A DNA stretch of 64,000 nucleotides. It comes from Bacillota bacterium (GTDB lineage: Bacteria > Bacillota > SHA-98 > UBA4971). The translations under genes were made by a program, and so were the position numbers. Within the stretch, counting starts at the first letter, position 1, and each line of letters starts with the position of its first letter. Of this stretch, positions 36,601 to 44,096 are shown one piece after another. The notes below the pieces were generated by a model. The model saw only the letters and a list, made by a program, of their open reading frames with translations. It was not told where the DNA came from and did not search any database. Location of the stretch: positions 124,001 to 188,000 of the forward strand of contig DUSX01000017.1 in the NCBI GenBank assembly GCA_012842395.1, written 5' to 3'.

Positions 36601-37470
36601 CATCGATGCGGCCTGGCGCCCGGTTTCCAGTCTGCCGGCCGCGTCCTTCTGCTGATCTCCTCCTTCGGAGACCGGCACGATACACGGCACCAGCCTTTGC
36701 CTTGCGAGAAATTCGAGGGCGAGCTTGGCCGCCTTCACCCAAAAGCGGAAGTCGGGGCCCAAAGCGATGTGGGCTGCGCTCGTCCCTGGACGAGAGTCGC
36801 CGTCCTCCGGCACGACCGCAAGGAGGCTTAGGGCATCGGCCGCAGACAGGGACACGCCTGTTACTCGGTAAAGCCCCACCGACCTCCGGCCGTTGGGTTC
36901 GATACCAGCCTGAGTCTGGCCGTTATCTGCGGCGCTGTCTACGCCTGCTGGTGTCTCTTCGGCCCTGCCCTGCTTGCCTCCAGTGCCACTCCCCTGGCCA
37001 TTCCTGGCCGCATGCTCTGCTGGAGGCAGGCCGGACGTGACAACGCCCTGCGCCTCAAAGCCGCCATTCTGTGGTCGGCTGAAGCCTTCCTCACCGTGCA
37101 GCATGAAAGCCTCGCGCAGCAGCAACGGCGACGGCTCAGGCCTGCCGTCCCGCGACGGCAGGAGCGCGAGCACCTTGGCAGCTCTTGTGCTCGGTAGATC
37201 GCGCATGCCCGCTGCAGCTTCCAACAGCGTTGCAAGGGCGAGCTCAAGTTCGGCACGCGTCATAAGAAAGGGGTGGCGCGCGTACCCTTTGTGCCGCCTA
37301 CTGGACTTCGCGATCCCGGCCTCTCCGTGGAAGCGGTCAGGCGATTCACCCCATACGAAAAGGCGCCCATCAAAACTGGGCGCGCCCCCGCCCCCGCTAC
37401 TGGAGCGTGCCCCCTCTTCCCCGAAGTCATCGCAGGTACCGGATGGAATCCACGTAGCATGCAGTACCAT
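33607..37470 (-). CDS. SNF2-family DEAD/DEAH-like helicase
   Basis: Double-stranded DNA translocase of the bacterial SNF2 (HepA-like) group. It has an N-terminal region starting MVLHATWIPS with a LFVWGES motif, a middle SNF2-associated domain (DUF3670), and C-terminal helicase lobes: DDMGLGKTIQVIALVL (Walker A), VLDEAQNIKN (DEXQ box), LTGTPIENRLSELW and DRAFRIGQTQKVQVY. Glycine- and alanine-rich insertions before residue 800 make it longer (1287 aa) than most (about 1000). ATG 37470 is chosen because it matches the family start and avoids a frame running into nhaC. Confidence 0.94.
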   Translation of the reverse strand: MVLHATWIPSGTCDDFGEEGARSSSGGGGAPSFDGRLFVWGESPDRFHGEAGIAKSSRRHKGYARHPFLMTRAELELALATLLEAAAGMRDLPSTRAAKVLALLPSRDGRPEPSPLLLREAFMLHGEEGFSRPQNGGFEAQGVVTSGLPPAEHAARNGQGSGTGGKQGRAEETPAGVDSAADNGQTQAGIEPNGRRSVGLYRVTGVSLSAADALSLLAVVPEDGDSRPGTSAAHIALGPDFRFWVKAAKLALEFLARQRLVPCIVPVSEGGDQQKDAAGRLETGRQAASMGRSKARGEATVRRTGTSTGAAVKVVDACADAARARARAGWRPALDLPADAVRVRELAQSMPGLCRAFVAPERLVQARQPAASNGRPQTADERVDEATTTTTAGRMLSSGDALLQSFLDSTIDEAARRWLSEERRRRMRGFLGSRDLCIAEAAMRAGVYRHPSMAWLYALGERRPFVDRPAAELVKLCADIEQWLVESGGSGTVGGFRTCFRLLPPGGESAVARAPGAVPSALTPASVSSAEIAYAGQRSICAGYDVAHDDVWAVEYLLQAIDDPSLVVPAARVWREKGRVLEFLGRRFENPQERLLADLGRASRLFPAIEDSLKAARPEACYLSTAEAYSFLREVAPLLEESGFGVLVPPWWDHNRRKAARLGIHLKVRAPASASASPGAGAPSKSYFGMDSLVEYDWQIALGDQVMDKDEFRRLVALKVPLVRVRGEWVEIRREDIEAAIKFWDRRRKAAVLTVGEALAAALQAGSGDGPGLPVVRVDADGWMGDLIGRLAASERIQELPQPCGFAGRLRPYQVRGYSWLSFLKEWGIGACLADDMGLGKTIQVIALVLRAKEEGALSGPVLLVCPTSVVGNWRREIGRFGPSLKVMVHHGADRLSGHEFAAQASACDVVITTYSLVHRDEKHLACVEWHGIVLDEAQNIKNSDTRQSQSVRRLKAGFRVALTGTPIENRLSELWSIMDFLNPGYLGPAAEFRRRFAIPIERYRDRDRAELLRRLVGPFILRRLKTDPRVIQDLPEKEEVKVYCTLTREQATLYEAVVSDMLQVIETTSGIERRGAILATLLKLKQVCNHPAQFLRDRSGLDGRSGKLARLAEMLDEVVAGGNRALVFSQFAEMGAMLRDYLCNRLGCEVAFLHGGVPQRARDEMVQRFQDDPDGPPVFVLSLKAGGLGLNLTRANYVFHFDRWWNPAVENQATDRAFRIGQTQKVQVYKFICAGTLEERIDEMIEDKKHLADEVIGTGEEWITEMSTDELRHLLLLRTEAVADDD

Positions 37471-37475
37471 GTTTG

Positions 37476-38885
37476 TCACCGTCCGCGCTCCACCATACCA
37501 CAGCAGCGAAGAGATTGACAATGGGATGGCAAGAACCCACTGCAATTGCCTTGACTTAACAGAATCCAGGCAACGGACGCCACAGGAAGCGCCCAGCAGA
37601 GGAACGCGTACGGAATGTATGCGGAAGGTGACACGCCCAGGATCGCCGCGGGCCCAAGCGCTGCGACGCTCCACGGCACAATGGGCGCAACTATGACGCC
37701 GGAGTCGGAAACCGCGTGAGCGAGAGCGAGTCTTGACAACCCCTTCTCACGGTAGACGCGGTCAAGGAGCGTGCACGGAACGACCACTGAGAGCGCCTGG
37801 TTTGCGGCAACCATCCCGGTCGCGATGCTGAAGCCCATGGTCGCAATGAGGAGCCTGCGAGGGCTTGAAAAGTTGGAGAGCCATTTCCCAAGCGCGGCCT
37901 CGAATATCCCAGTCCCCGACAATACCCCGGACAAGGCGGTTGACGACACCAGAACGAGCAAGACGCCAACCATCGACGCGAGCCCTCCCCCAACCGTTAC
38001 AGGAGTGGCGGACGAAGGGGCGGCCACGTGGCATCCGAAGAGAGCCGTACGGATGACGAGCGCGGGCGATGTGTGCTGGACGACGACGGCCACGGTCGCG
38101 GCTCCAACGACGTTGAGAACCAGGTTCACGAGGATGGGCACCCTGAGCACCGCGAGCAGAATCATGAGCGCCGGCGCTGCTAGGAGGGCGGGGAAAGCCC
38201 CGTTTGCGAACTGGAAGACGCTTGCAACATCGCGCGATCCCGCTCCGTCCATGTGGCCCGCTGGGATGAGCCAGTAGAGCAGCACAGACACGGCCATGGC
38301 CGGGACGAGCGTGATGGCGAGCCGCCGGAATAACGTCCGAGGATCGCTGCCGGTGAGGTGAGCCACCATGTGCAGCACGCTCGAGACCAGCGATGACCGG
38401 TCGCCGAGGTAGACTCCTGAGATCACGGCGCCTGCAAGTAGTCCCTCGGACAACTGATATGCGTGGCCCAACATCATGAGCGGAAGCCCGATTATGCTCG
38501 CGGCCCCGTTCGCGGTGCCCACGGCCATTGAGACGAGCGCGCACAGAATGAAGGCGCTCAGCGCGAAGTAGCGGGGCTTCACCAGGGCGCTGCCGTAAAC
38601 GGCCACGGTCGCGGCGGTCCCGTTGAGCCTCCAAAGCCCCATCAGGACCCCGATGAGCGCCAGCATCTCGATGGGGAGGATCGCCTTCCTGACACCGTCC
38701 ACGGCCATTTGGGCCAGCGCCCTAGGATGGAACCCACGGCGCACCGCAAGACACGTGCACCCGAAGAATCCGGCAAACAATGGCAGATATGCGGGCATGT
38801 GAAGCACGGCAATGCACATGGCGAGCAGCGCCACGACCCCGCCGAGGACCACTCGCGATTCAGCCGCCGAAAAACCCCTGTGCAC
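37476..38885 (-). CDS. NhaC-type Na+/H+ antiporter family transporter
   Basis: Integral membrane protein with about eleven hydrophobic segments, of the NhaC family in the ion-transporter superfamily. Recognisable are SMAVGTANGAASIIGLPLM and ISGVYLGDRSSLVSSVLHM; the latter stands where classical NhaC has GDKMSPLSDTT, so substrate or ion use may differ (amino-acid carriers are also in this group). GTG 38885 follows CCGGAGGT. The stop is 5 bases before the SNF2 start, so read-through into the SNF2-SWIM genes is likely. The 469 residues are typical. Confidence 0.8.
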   Translation of the reverse strand: MHRGFSAAESRVVLGGVVALLAMCIAVLHMPAYLPLFAGFFGCTCLAVRRGFHPRALAQMAVDGVRKAILPIEMLALIGVLMGLWRLNGTAATVAVYGSALVKPRYFALSAFILCALVSMAVGTANGAASIIGLPLMMLGHAYQLSEGLLAGAVISGVYLGDRSSLVSSVLHMVAHLTGSDPRTLFRRLAITLVPAMAVSVLLYWLIPAGHMDGAGSRDVASVFQFANGAFPALLAAPALMILLAVLRVPILVNLVLNVVGAATVAVVVQHTSPALVIRTALFGCHVAAPSSATPVTVGGGLASMVGVLLVLVSSTALSGVLSGTGIFEAALGKWLSNFSSPRRLLIATMGFSIATGMVAANQALSVVVPCTLLDRVYREKGLSRLALAHAVSDSGVIVAPIVPWSVAALGPAAILGVSPSAYIPYAFLCWALPVASVAWILLSQGNCSGFLPSHCQSLRCCGMVERGR

Positions 38886-38943
38886 GTTCGTTGACCTCCG
38901 GAGGCAGGGGATATCTCGCTACACCGACCCGGCAGCAACAAGA

Positions 38944-38965
38944 GACCCCGGGTTCACCCGGGGTC
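38944..38965 (-). terminator. Hairpin after tRNA-Arg
   Basis: A perfect 9-bp stem (GACCCCGGG / CCCGGGGTC) with a 4-base loop. On the minus strand it is followed by TCTTGTTG. It lies 45 bases downstream of tRNA-Arg and is a probable intrinsic terminator with a short, impure T-run. Confidence 0.5.
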
Positions 38966-39009
38966 GACCATCGCCCGCCCGCTGTGCTGCGCCATCGCAC
39001 CGAAAACAA

Positions 39010-39085
39010 TGGCGCGCCTGGCAGGAATCGAACCTGCGGCCCACTGCTTAGAAGGCAGTTGCTCTATCCCCTGAGCTACAGGCGC
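39010..39085 (-). tRNA. tRNA-Arg (anticodon TCT)
   Basis: A full cloverleaf on the minus strand: acceptor GCGCCTG/CAGGCGC, D-arm GCTC...GAGC, anticodon arm ACTGC-CTTCTAA-GCAGT with TCT at the loop centre, T-arm GCAGG-TTCGATT-CCTGC, discriminator G and encoded CCA. It reads AGA/AGG. Confidence 0.96.
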
Positions 39086-39310
39086 GTAAAGACCTCGCGA
39101 TCTTGTGACAGACCCCAAATGTGCCCGAAGCCAACCTCTTCGAGCCTTGCTGCGACCAGCGCCGCGCATTCCACGCCTGCCTGCCGCCGATACCGCCTTG
39201 TCTCGCACGGCACACCCAGGCACGGCCCCAATGGCGCCAACCCCACGCAGCGCATGTGAACTCCGCCCGGCAGCAGCGAGCGACTCTCGAGCGCTGAGTC
39301 CATCGTTATG

Positions 39311-40033
39311 TTACCATATCGCCCGCACGCTTGCAAGACTAGCGAGTGCCCTCCGAAGTCGCGCCATCGCTGGGACTCTCTCCTTGCCCCGTTCAGCAAG
39401 CCGCCTTTCCCATGAGCCGAAAAGCACGGTGAAGGCCGTTGTCATGACAAGGTAGAAGACCCCGGCCGCAAAGAAGATCTCAAGCGGCCGAAACGTCGTG
39501 GCGATCATCTGTTGAGCGGCTCGCATGAGATCCACCATGGCTATGGTTGATACGAGAGACGAGTCCTTGAGCCGTGCGATGACTTCATTGCCCATGGGCG
39601 GGATGATCCTCGGAACGGCCTGCGGCAAGATAACCCACCTCATCGCTTGGATGTAGCTCATCCCGAGCGACCGTGCGGCTTCCATCTGGCCTTTGTCTAT
39701 GGACAGGATGCCGCCGCGTAGGATCTCTGCTATGTACGCGGCCGCGTTGAGCGTCATCCCGAGCGCGGCTGCAGGAAAAGGATCCAGCGTCACCCCAACC
39801 TGTGGCAGCCCATAGTAGATGAGGAAGAGCTGCATGAGGAGGGGCGTCCCCCTCATCCACCACGTGTAGAGCGACGCCGGCCCGCGGAGGAGCGGGTGAC
39901 GCGAGAGGCGAGCCAATGCGATCGGGAGCCCGAGCGCAGTCCCGACCACCACCGCAAGGCAGGTGAGCTCCATTGTCATCGCGGCGCCTTTCACTAGGAC
40001 CGGCACAAGCTTCACCATGAGCATGAAATCCAT
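39311..40033 (-). CDS. Polar amino-acid ABC permease (HisM/GlnP type)
   Basis: Membrane subunit of an amino-acid ABC importer. The EAA loop is MEAARSLGMSYIQAMRWVIL followed by PQAVPRIIPPMGNE, with ARLKDSSLVSTIA typical of the HisMQ/GlnP group. ATG 40033 follows GAGGAGCG; the longer frame from GTG 40051 is unsupported. The 240 residues are normal. It is 310 bases downstream of the binding-protein gene on the same strand and presumably shares its T-box leader. No ATPase gene follows; the next feature is tRNA-Arg. Confidence 0.92.
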   Translation of the reverse strand: MDFMLMVKLVPVLVKGAAMTMELTCLAVVVGTALGLPIALARLSRHPLLRGPASLYTWWMRGTPLLMQLFLIYYGLPQVGVTLDPFPAAALGMTLNAAAYIAEILRGGILSIDKGQMEAARSLGMSYIQAMRWVILPQAVPRIIPPMGNEVIARLKDSSLVSTIAMVDLMRAAQQMIATTFRPLEIFFAAGVFYLVMTTAFTVLFGSWERRLAERGKERVPAMARLRRALASLASVRAIW

Positions 40034-40343
40034 AATGCGTTCGCTCCTCACTCAGTCCTGTCCAGCTTCCCGGAATCGCCCCGGCGAGTTACGGATGTCG
40101 CGTTCCCTCCGTCACATTGACGTCAATCACATTCAGCTGCTCACGAGCCTTCCCGCCGCGAACGCGACGGCCACGACAGCCCTGCGCAGCCTTCCCGAGC
40201 GCGGCGAGCGGTTCGCAGCGGGCCACGCCATAACGCCATGTGTGCTGCAGACGTGACGCGGCCCGCCGGTCCAGCCCTGCTCACGCTTCCCTGACATCAC
40301 GCCGACCCCGGAAACGCGGGCTCACCTTGCATCCCGCGCCGCG
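40034..40343. other. Gap between binding-protein and permease genes
   Basis: 310 bases without a gene. It contains a perfect 12-bp palindrome ATTGACGTCAAT (40116-40127) flanked on the right by CACATT and on the left by TCAC, 83 bases upstream of the permease start. Such a gap is unusual inside an importer operon; no clear promoter was found. Confidence 0.45.
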
Positions 40344-41141
40344 TTACCTCCGAAGGACGTCCACTCCGAACCACTTCTTGGAGATGGCCGAGTACGTTCC
40401 GTCCGCCTTTATCGCCTCGACGGCCGCGCACACCGCCTCGCGCAGCGCATTATCTCCTTTGCGGAAGGCTATACCCACCTCTTCTTCTGCCAACCGCTCA
40501 GGGAGCACGCGGTACACGCCCGGGCGCTTCGTTATGTAGTAACGGCCCACGAACTCGTCCACCACCACGGCCTGTAGGCGCCCGATGGCGAGGTCCGTCA
40601 ACGCCTCTGTGAACTGGCCGTACAACTTGAGTTCCTTGATGCCCTCGATCTTCTTTGCGGCGATCTCACCGGTGCTTCCGAGCTGGCTCCCTACCACCTT
40701 GCCTGCGAGGTCTGCTACGGTGTTTATCGACTTATCGCCTTCCCTGACGACTATGATCTGCGCGCCCCAAATGTATGGTGGGCTGAAATCTATCTGCTTC
40801 GCGCGTTCCTTCGTGATGGTCATGGAGGATAGGATGATGTCGAACTTGCCTGACTGTAACGCGAGGATTACCCCGTCCCACGCGACCGGCACCCATTCTA
40901 TGGCGACCCCAAGGCGGCGCCCGATCTCGTCCGCCAGATCCACGTCAAACCCGATCAGTTTGCCCTTGTCATCGCGATACTCCATCGGTGGAAACGCGTC
41001 GTCCACCCCGATCCTGAGAACACCCGCTGCCTTGACCTTAGCCAGCGAGTCATCGCTCGCGGCGCTCGTGACGCCTGCAAAGGCAAGCACCGCGGCCATC
41101 ACCGCGATCAGCACAATCCTTCTGGTCTTCTGCGTGTTCAT
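40344..41141 (-). CDS. Polar amino-acid ABC substrate-binding protein
   Basis: Extracytoplasmic receptor of family 3. The signal peptide is RRIVLIAVMAAVLAFAGVTS followed by AAS. Family marks are VLRIGVDDAFPPMEYRDDKG, LIGFDVDLADEIGRRLG, WDGVILALQSGKFDIILSSM and TITKERAKQIDFS. ATG 41141 follows GAGGAGG with 9-base spacing. The 265 residues are normal. It is the first gene after a T-box leader whose features favour histidine, so it probably binds histidine; the sequence alone does not show the ligand. Confidence 0.93.
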   Translation of the reverse strand: MNTQKTRRIVLIAVMAAVLAFAGVTSAASDDSLAKVKAAGVLRIGVDDAFPPMEYRDDKGKLIGFDVDLADEIGRRLGVAIEWVPVAWDGVILALQSGKFDIILSSMTITKERAKQIDFSPPYIWGAQIIVVREGDKSINTVADLAGKVVGSQLGSTGEIAAKKIEGIKELKLYGQFTEALTDLAIGRLQAVVVDEFVGRYYITKRPGVYRVLPERLAEEEVGIAFRKGDNALREAVCAAVEAIKADGTYSAISKKWFGVDVLRR

Positions 41142-41281
41142 TGGTGACTGCCTCCTCTTTCTTCTCTTCAGGTAATAACAGGCTCTCGTGTCTTGTCCCC
41201 TGCTTGGGCCGCCCACTCGCGCACCGTGCGTGCGGCCGCGTGCGTCGGCCCCTCCTGCTCGCCTCAGCCCGCTACTAGCGC

Positions 41282-41318
41282 AAAAACGCCTCCCGTCCCG
41301 CAAGGGACGAGAGGCGTT
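41282..41318 (-). terminator. T-box transcription terminator
   Basis: AACGCCTCTCGTCCC and GGGACGGGAGGCGTT form a near-perfect 15-bp stem (41318-41304 with 41299-41285) with a 4-base loop and then T residues. The 5' arm is directly after the T-box sequence, as expected for terminator/antiterminator switching. Confidence 0.9.
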
Positions 41319-41858
41319 CTCCCGTGGTCCCACCCTTATTGGTTACCGCACAAAGCCGTAACCCGCTCATTTCCCGGTACGGCCCCGCCTCGACAGCCGC
41401 GCGCACGCACACGAAGCCGGCGCACGCCGTCACGCGTCACGCACAAGACGCGTCGTGACAAGCGACGCCGCAGCGGACCACCATGACGGTGATGCCGCGT
41501 GCCGTGGTGCCGGCGTTGCTGCGAGCGTCACGAACTCGCGAGTCAAGGGCTTATACCTCCCCGCGCTAACGGGCGGAACCCGTCAGAGCCTACTCCCCGC
41601 GCCGGTCCCCGTCGGGGGCCGCGTGGCCCACCAGGCAGGCAACGGCACTGGTTTCGGTCCGCGCTCAGGGGTGTGGTTCAACCGGCATGCCGTACCAGGA
41701 TTCCACCGGCCCTGGCTCTCTAGGACGGCATATCCGGCCTACTCTTCCCCTTCATGGCTTTCGTCGAGCTTTTCACGGTGAATTGTATCTGCCGTGACTT
41801 GCATCACCCTGTGCTTCCGAGGCCTGCGCAGGCTGCTTTCGCCAGGATGTGCGTATTT
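41282..41858 (-). ncRNA. T-box riboswitch leader (probably tRNA-His responsive)
   Basis: Stem I has a loop-E strand GAAGAGTAGG (41747-41738), an AGAGAGCC...GGTGGAA apical segment (41721-41700) and the specifier side TTGAACCACACCCCTGAG (around 41682-41665). The antiterminator carries AGGGTGGGACC (41336-41326), and the terminator follows. The UGGG bulge would pair with a discriminator C, unique to tRNA-His, and CAC (His codon) followed by A lies in the specifier loop. CCA (Pro) directly after GAA is the alternative reading. The leader is about 575 nt, long for a T-box, with a GC-rich insert between Stem I and the antiterminator. Confidence 0.85.
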
Positions 41859-41864
41859 ATGCAT

Positions 41865-41893
41865 AATGTAGCATGCCTCGACCGCATTGTCAA
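41865..41893 (-). promoter_or_regulatory. Promoter of the T-box leader
   Basis: TTGACA (41893-41888), 17-bp spacer, TACATT (41870-41865) on the minus strand. It starts 20 bases beyond the stop of the upstream GH13 gene, so the importer has its own transcript. Confidence 0.75.
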
Positions 41894-41912
41894 GCGCCGT
41901 GGCGCGCTTTTT

Positions 41913-43904
41913 TCATGTCGGACCCTCATCGGGCTCGCTGGACAGGGGGAGCAAGATGGCCGCTTGATGTGGCCCGAGCTGCTCCAGCCTCACACGGCCG
42001 CCCTTGGAGGGAACCATGCGCCCCGTGATGGCGTCCCAGAAGCTGTCGCCGCGGGGATGCGCACAGCGGTCGCCGCGCGGCCCTCCGGACCAGGGCGCGC
42101 ACGCGGCCTCCTCCCCGAACCCGGCGGCGAGGTCGAGGTCCAAAGTGACCTGCTTTTCGCCCGCACATACAGCGACCACCGCGAGCTCGCGCCCAAAGGT
42201 TCGGGCGAAAGCGAACGTCCTCATGGAGTCGTCCACCAGCAGCCACCGCACGTTACCACGGCGCAACGCCGCGCTCCTCCTGCGCACCCGCACGAGCCGT
42301 CGGTAGAGTCCAAGCAGCTCACGATCTTGGAGGCTTTCGTCCCAAACCATGGTTCCTCGGCAGCCAGGGTCCTTCTCGCCCACCATCCCGACCTCATCAC
42401 CGTAATACACCATGGGCGCGCCAAGGTAAGCCATCTGAAACACCACAGCGGGGATCATCCGGCGCTTGTCGCCGTGGAACGCTGTAAGGACTCGCTCGGT
42501 GTCGTGGCTGCCTAGGAGATTGAGCTGCGCTGCGCTGGCCTGGTGCGGGTAGTGGGCCCTCAGCCTTTCTAGCGTCGCCACCAGCTCGGATGCGGACGCC
42601 TTCTTCCTGGCGAAGAAATCAAGCACGGCATCGCGGAAAACGTAGTTCATGACCGCGTCGAACTCGTCACCCTTGAGCCACGGCGTGCCATCTTGCCAGA
42701 TCTCACCAACTATATACGCGTCAGGATTGATGCTCTTGACGTGGTCGCGAAAGACCTTCCAGAACGAATGGTCGATCTCGTTGGGCACGTCCAGCCGCCA
42801 CCCGTCGATCCCTGCCTCCCTCATCCAGAAGGTCACCGCGTTTAGGATATATGCACGCACCTCGGGGTTCCCCATGTTCAGCTTCGGTAGGTCCGCGAAT
42901 CCCCACCAGGTCTCATAGTTCGGTTTCGGGCTGCGGCGGACGGGGAACCCGTGGACATGGTACCAGTTGACGTAGGGCGACGCTGGTCCTTTCTCCACGA
43001 TATCCTGGAATGCCCAGAACTCGTCCCCCGTGTGGTTGAACACCCCGTCGAGGACCACTCTTATGCCCGCGGCATGGAACGCCTCAACGAGCTCGCGAAA
43101 CTTGGCAAGGTCCCCGAATGAGCCGTCAACCCGCATGTAGTCCGCGGTGTCGTATTTGTGATTGGAGACGGACTGGAAAATCGGGTTCAGCCATACAGCC
43201 GTAATCCCAAGGTCTCTGAGGTAAGGGATCTTCTCGATTATCCCCTGGAAATCCCCGCCGAAGAAATTGTCGCGGGTAGGCGGCTCACCCCACGGGCGAG
43301 TGCCTGGAGGGTCGTTGGTCGGGTCGCCGTTTGCGAACCTGTCCGGGAAGATCTGGTAGAACACTGCGTCATGGACCCACTCGGGCGTTCTGAAAACCCG
43401 GAGCCGCGAGACGTCAAGCGTGTACCAGTCGTTTGGGTCGGGCTCCCGAAGGAAAACCCCGGATGGTGTGCACCATACCTTGAGGACACCGCCCGAACCG
43501 GCATTCCCGCCTGACGTTGCGACGTCGCTGGGCCTCAGCACAAACCTGTACAGGAGCACGCCGTCGGAGACCTGGACCTCCCCGCGATAGTGAGTGAACA
43601 CGCCCTCGGTCGCGTACGGCTCCATGGCAACAAGCCCGTAGACGCTGCCTCCGGAGGCCGACTCGCGCCGGAAAGCCAGGTCCACGCCGGATACCGCCCG
43701 CGACCTCGCGCGGATCCTGATAGCCACGGTCTCTCCATCAGGCCTCTCCACATAGGGCGTGTCCTGCTCGTGCAAGAGGCCATCCAAAATGAGACGGGCC
43801 GCCTCATCCGGCACCGGCGGCCGTTCGATCTGAGGCGAGCCGCAGCCGCCCGTCTGCGCGCTCACGCCTTCAAGGTCGTCCTCGTTTTTTCGAAACGCTT
43901 CCAT
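41913..43904 (-). CDS. GH13 alpha-glucanase (neopullulanase/cyclomaltodextrinase type)
   Basis: Intracellular alpha-amylase-family enzyme acting on maltodextrins, cyclodextrins or pullulan. An N-terminal CBM34-like domain (to about residue 170) precedes the barrel: FYQIFPDRFANGDPTND, DGVFNHTG, nucleophile Asp in GWRLDVPNEID, acid/base Glu in IVGEIWQDG and Asp in LGSHDTERVL. The domain order and FYQIFPDRF indicate subfamily GH13_20. ATG 43904 follows AGGAGTG. No signal peptide. With GH57 and GH1 upstream on the same strand it forms an alpha/beta-glucan degradation group. Confidence 0.92.
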   Translation of the reverse strand: MEAFRKNEDDLEGVSAQTGGCGSPQIERPPVPDEAARLILDGLLHEQDTPYVERPDGETVAIRIRARSRAVSGVDLAFRRESASGGSVYGLVAMEPYATEGVFTHYRGEVQVSDGVLLYRFVLRPSDVATSGGNAGSGGVLKVWCTPSGVFLREPDPNDWYTLDVSRLRVFRTPEWVHDAVFYQIFPDRFANGDPTNDPPGTRPWGEPPTRDNFFGGDFQGIIEKIPYLRDLGITAVWLNPIFQSVSNHKYDTADYMRVDGSFGDLAKFRELVEAFHAAGIRVVLDGVFNHTGDEFWAFQDIVEKGPASPYVNWYHVHGFPVRRSPKPNYETWWGFADLPKLNMGNPEVRAYILNAVTFWMREAGIDGWRLDVPNEIDHSFWKVFRDHVKSINPDAYIVGEIWQDGTPWLKGDEFDAVMNYVFRDAVLDFFARKKASASELVATLERLRAHYPHQASAAQLNLLGSHDTERVLTAFHGDKRRMIPAVVFQMAYLGAPMVYYGDEVGMVGEKDPGCRGTMVWDESLQDRELLGLYRRLVRVRRRSAALRRGNVRWLLVDDSMRTFAFARTFGRELAVVAVCAGEKQVTLDLDLAAGFGEEAACAPWSGGPRGDRCAHPRGDSFWDAITGRMVPSKGGRVRLEQLGPHQAAILLPLSSEPDEGPT

Positions 43905-44096
43905 CGTACACTCCTGTGCGGGATCGTGTTCACTGGGAACCCGCCTCTCGACATACAGATGATATCGCACCGACTCCTGCAGCGCAAGGCCGAGTGATCA
44001 AGCTCATCCGCACGCCGGCCACGGCGCGCCGCGGCCCCGGCCCGCGAACGAGGACGCCCTTCCAGCCGGCCGAGGCCGGCCAAGAAAGGCCTCACG

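Noticed and set aside
41891-41914. AAGCGC/GCGCTT hairpin with a T6 tail on the plus strand
   Set aside because: Faces the wrong way for the GH13 gene and overlaps the T-box promoter -35; no plus-strand gene ends there.
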